From NCBI GenBank assembly GCA_934085595.1, contig CAKOHK010000017.1, forward strand, positions 1 to 14,493: 14,493 nt of DNA. The letters run 5' to 3'. The position numbers and the translations under genes are program-made. Shown piece after piece: positions 12,893 to 14,493 of the stretch. The notes beneath the pieces were generated by a model. The model was not told where the DNA came from. It was given only the letters and a program-made list of their open reading frames with translations, and did no database searches. Every line of letters starts with the position of its first letter. The stretch's first letter is position 1. This DNA comes from an uncultured Bacilli bacterium. GTDB taxonomy: Bacteria; Bacillota_I; Bacilli_A; RF39; UBA660.

Positions 12893-14329
12893 TTATTTTA
12901 TAATGAATGGGTCAGATGTGGTTCCAAAACCACTCACATAATTTACATTAGTATCAAGATATACGGACTGACGTAAGCCACCGAAACTGAAAGACGTAGA
13001 GTTGCTGTACACGTAACCGGAATTGTGCACAGTCAACGCAAAGTTCGAATTGTTAGAACAAGGTGACATGGTCCAATACCACTTATTTATATCAAATAGC
13101 CAGTTAGTACTAGTGCAAGTTTCACTTCTATAATCTTTGCTTGAATCGGAAGCGTTATAGCCTTTTTTTGTATCATCATTATAACAGCTACTGCTTGCAT
13201 ACATATAGTCACTAGGATATATTAGCGCTACTTTCCCATCCCATGTTTGAGTATTACCACTCCATACACTTGTACTCCTTTCTTGAGTATATATTTCTTT
13301 TGCAGTTCCATAGCCGGAATTATACACCACATTTCCTAAATACCATTTTGTACTGCTTATTTGATTTTTTGCATTTTCCGTTAATCCAGTTTCGCTATAA
13401 GAACCACTTCTATTATAATATTCTCCACTATTTAAAGTTCTCATTAATGTTGCTGTTGTCCAGTCATTAATGTTCGTTGCTGAATTAGTTGAGTTCCATG
13501 CTGCAATTCCTATTCTATCCCTTACTATTTTAACCTTATATTCTTTTGTATATTCACTTCCATTTAGCGTTTCTACTTCGAATACTCCAATTATTCTCCA
13601 TACATTTTGTTCGCCATTAAATGTTATATAGTTATTTGGACTTGCTCCTTGATATCTATATTCTGTTGCATCATAGTCTTGATTACCTGTTGCTGTTTGG
13701 TCTATCTTAGTTAAACCTAATGTACTATAATTATCTATTAAATAGTTTGCAATAGTTAGTACTTTCTTACTACTTTCGGCTGCTCCAAGAACACCGTAAA
13801 ATCTTTTACCTTGATTATAATTTTGTGTTTTGTCATCGTAATTTATAAACTCTATAGTTACTGTATAAGTGTGTTTCTCACCTGGTAATATTTTCACATT
13901 TTCTTTATATGGGTATATCACTTTATTTGTTTCTGCTGTTACTTCACTTGTTCGAGGAATAACTACATTATCAGTATTATCACAAGTTCCACCTCTTGCT
14001 CCTGTGCTTGTACATGTGCTTCTTATAACTAATTCGTCTTTTTGAACTTCGTTATATAATTTTTGCCATCCAAGTGCGTAATATGCTTCTTCATTACCTG
14101 TATTTTCTACTGTAATAGTTTTGGTAGTAGTCCATTTAGGTTCGATGTTATCTACTTTAATTTCATTTCCATCTGTGTAAATTAATTCTACCTTAGTTGT
14201 ACTAACATTAATAGTTTGTGCCACATCGTTACCGCTTACTGTTAAACTAAAGTATGCATATGTTAAACCAGCAGTTAATAAAAAAGCAACTGCTATTATG
14301 CTTCCATAAATAAACTTCTTATCTTTCAT
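12893..14329 (-). CDS. Exported surface protein: TasA-like N-terminus and C-type-lectin-like variable C-terminus
   Basis: The 478-residue protein starts with a signal peptide (residues 1-27, KK then a hydrophobic core, ending TYAYFS) of the kind cut by SipW-type peptidase in TasA/camelysin proteins. Residues about 35-185 form a beta-rich Ig-like domain (TITVENTGNEEAYYALGWQK, LPGEKHTYTVTIEF). Residues about 190-478 form a second domain with WRIIGVF (244-250), VALIYPSDY (367-375), WYWTMSP (417-423), GGLRQSVYL (450-458) and GFGTTSDPF (467-475). This resembles formylglycine-generating-enzyme/C-type lectin folds of gut Firmicutes surface proteins, including many DGR targets, possibly the DUF6273 group (from memory). 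Residues 419-456 have abrupt GC-rich codon use. AGAGGT lies 9 nt before the ATG, behind a consensus promoter. Likely displayed or released outside the cell for ligand binding; function inferred. Confidence 0.8.
   Translation of the reverse strand: MKDKKFIYGSIIAVAFLLTAGLTYAYFSLTVSGNDVAQTINVSTTKVELIYTDGNEIKVDNIEPKWTTTKTITVENTGNEEAYYALGWQKLYNEVQKDELVIRSTCTSTGARGGTCDNTDNVVIPRTSEVTAETNKVIYPYKENVKILPGEKHTYTVTIEFINYDDKTQNYNQGKRFYGVLGAAESSKKVLTIANYLIDNYSTLGLTKIDQTATGNQDYDATEYRYQGASPNNYITFNGEQNVWRIIGVFEVETLNGSEYTKEYKVKIVRDRIGIAAWNSTNSATNINDWTTATLMRTLNSGEYYNRSGSYSETGLTENAKNQISSTKWYLGNVVYNSGYGTAKEIYTQERSTSVWSGNTQTWDGKVALIYPSDYMYASSSCYNDDTKKGYNASDSSKDYRSETCTSTNWLFDINKWYWTMSPCSNNSNFALTVHNSGYVYSNSTSFSFGGLRQSVYLDTNVNYVSGFGTTSDPFIIK
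12962..13075 (-). other. Candidate DGR variable region in the surface protein gene
   Basis: Codons 419-456 of the surface protein have about 46% GC (53 of 114 bases) in a window near 25%, with 22 of 38 third positions G or C. Residues are Asn, Ser, Tyr, Thr, His, Phe at scattered positions with codons ending in C or T, as when AAC/AAT codons of a template are mutated at adenines. The block lies near the C-terminus of a lectin-like domain, where DGR variable regions sit. No template repeat or reverse transcriptase is in the window. Confidence 0.45.
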
Positions 14330-14358
14330 ATTATTTGTACCTCTATTCTCTATTTATA

Positions 14359-14387
14359 ATTATAAAGGTCGCCTTTTTCTGTGTCAA
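14359..14387 (-). promoter_or_regulatory. Consensus sigma-A promoter of the surface protein gene
   Basis: TTGACA (14387-14382), a 17-bp spacer and TATAAT (14364-14359), all perfect to consensus. The transcript would have a leader of about 25 nt with AGAGGT before the ATG. The spacer contains a short dyad (AAAGG and CCTTT, 14364-14376), a possible operator. Confidence 0.85.
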
Positions 14388-14416
14388 GAGGCAAACAAAA
14401 GACGAACATTTATTAT

Positions 14417-14493
14417 TGAACTTGTCAATAAAAAGTAGACAGTAAAAAACATTTATTTAAACCCTAGTTGAGTTCTATACTCAATTGGGGTTT
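14417..14493 (+). mobile_element. Left end of a second IS3-type element, cut by the window edge
   Basis: The sequence starts TGAACT and has GTAGACA 18 bp further in (14435-14441), the same spacing as in the complete IS (194 and 212). About 19 of the first 30 bases match that left end. A hairpin follows at 14459-14493, as in the first IS where one covers the ribosome site. The two are clearly different elements of one family. The transposase genes would lie to the right. Confidence 0.6.
14459..14493 (+). promoter_or_regulatory. 15-bp hairpin in the second IS left end
   Basis: AAACCCTAGTTGAGT (14459-14473) and ACTCAATTGGGGTTT (14479-14493) pair around TCTAT. The two imperfect positions are U-G wobbles only in plus-strand RNA; in minus-strand RNA they would be A-C mismatches. 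It therefore works as plus-strand RNA: an anti-read-through hairpin or terminator guarding the transposase. Confidence 0.6.

Noticed and set aside
13243..13470. Plus-strand 75-codon frame inside the surface protein gene
   Set aside because: It is antisense to a gene with a clear signal peptide and promoter, and its composition is that of an antisense shadow.
14459..14493. Terminal hairpin read as an ordinary terminator of a plus-strand gene
   Set aside because: No plus-strand gene lies before it; the region carries the minus-strand promoter of the surface gene. Its place in an IS3-type end explains it better, although it could still stop read-through.
14393..14493. Template repeat for the candidate variable region near the right edge
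   Set aside because: No similarity to 12962-13075 was found by eye there or elsewhere in the window; only an IS end is present.
1..14493. Mycoplasma-type code (TGA = Trp)
   Set aside because: All long frames use TGG for tryptophan and are not interrupted by in-frame TGA; a glutamate racemase also points to a walled organism.

Overview
The window comes from a very AT-rich, low-GC Gram-positive type bacterium, most likely an uncultured gut member of the Bacilli/Mollicutes neighbourhood. The grounds are the base composition, Shine-Dalgarno and extended -10 promoters of Firmicutes type, a short DnaE polymerase, and SipW/TasA-style surface proteins. Tryptophan is written TGG and TGA behaves as a stop, so the code is standard and not the Mycoplasma code. 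The assignment rests on gene content only.

Layout. (1) Positions 1-193: the first codons of a minus-strand gene leave the left edge. Its promoter carries a run of 14 G (14 C on the plus strand) between the -35 and -10 boxes, the architecture of a phase-variable promoter. (2) 194-1460: a complete IS3-family insertion sequence (IS150-like), with 40-bp imperfect inverted repeats, a 3-bp target duplication, orfA/orfB joined by a -1 frameshift signal, and a hairpin that hides the orfA ribosome binding site. It sits exactly in the 3-nt loop of what was the intrinsic terminator of the next gene. (3) 1475-2685: two unknown minus-strand genes that appear to share a repeated domain. (4) 2767-5085: scpB, scpA and an unknown single-pass membrane protein, one minus-strand unit. 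(5) 5175-5243: three 23-bp tandem repeats. (6) 5233-8966: dnaE and an unknown gene translationally coupled ahead of it. (7) 9044-12379: mutS and murI, divergent, both apparently leaderless. (8) 12366-14329: a small CmpB-type membrane protein and a large exported surface protein with a consensus promoter. Near its C-terminus lies a block of sharply different composition that looks like the variable region of a diversity-generating retroelement (DGR) target. (9) 14417-14493: the left end of a second, different IS3-type element, cut by the window edge.

How it works together. The core is chromosome maintenance: replication (DnaE), mismatch repair (MutS), condensation and segregation (ScpA/ScpB), plus D-glutamate supply for peptidoglycan (MurI). 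The accessory parts at both ends are insertion sequences and two candidate surface-variation systems, one acting on expression (G-tract promoter) and one on protein sequence (DGR-like block). The missing partners (reverse transcriptase, template repeat, rest of the left-edge gene) are outside the window, so both variation systems are inferences. No RNA genes or CRISPR arrays were seen, and no stretch above 300 bases lacks a gene.
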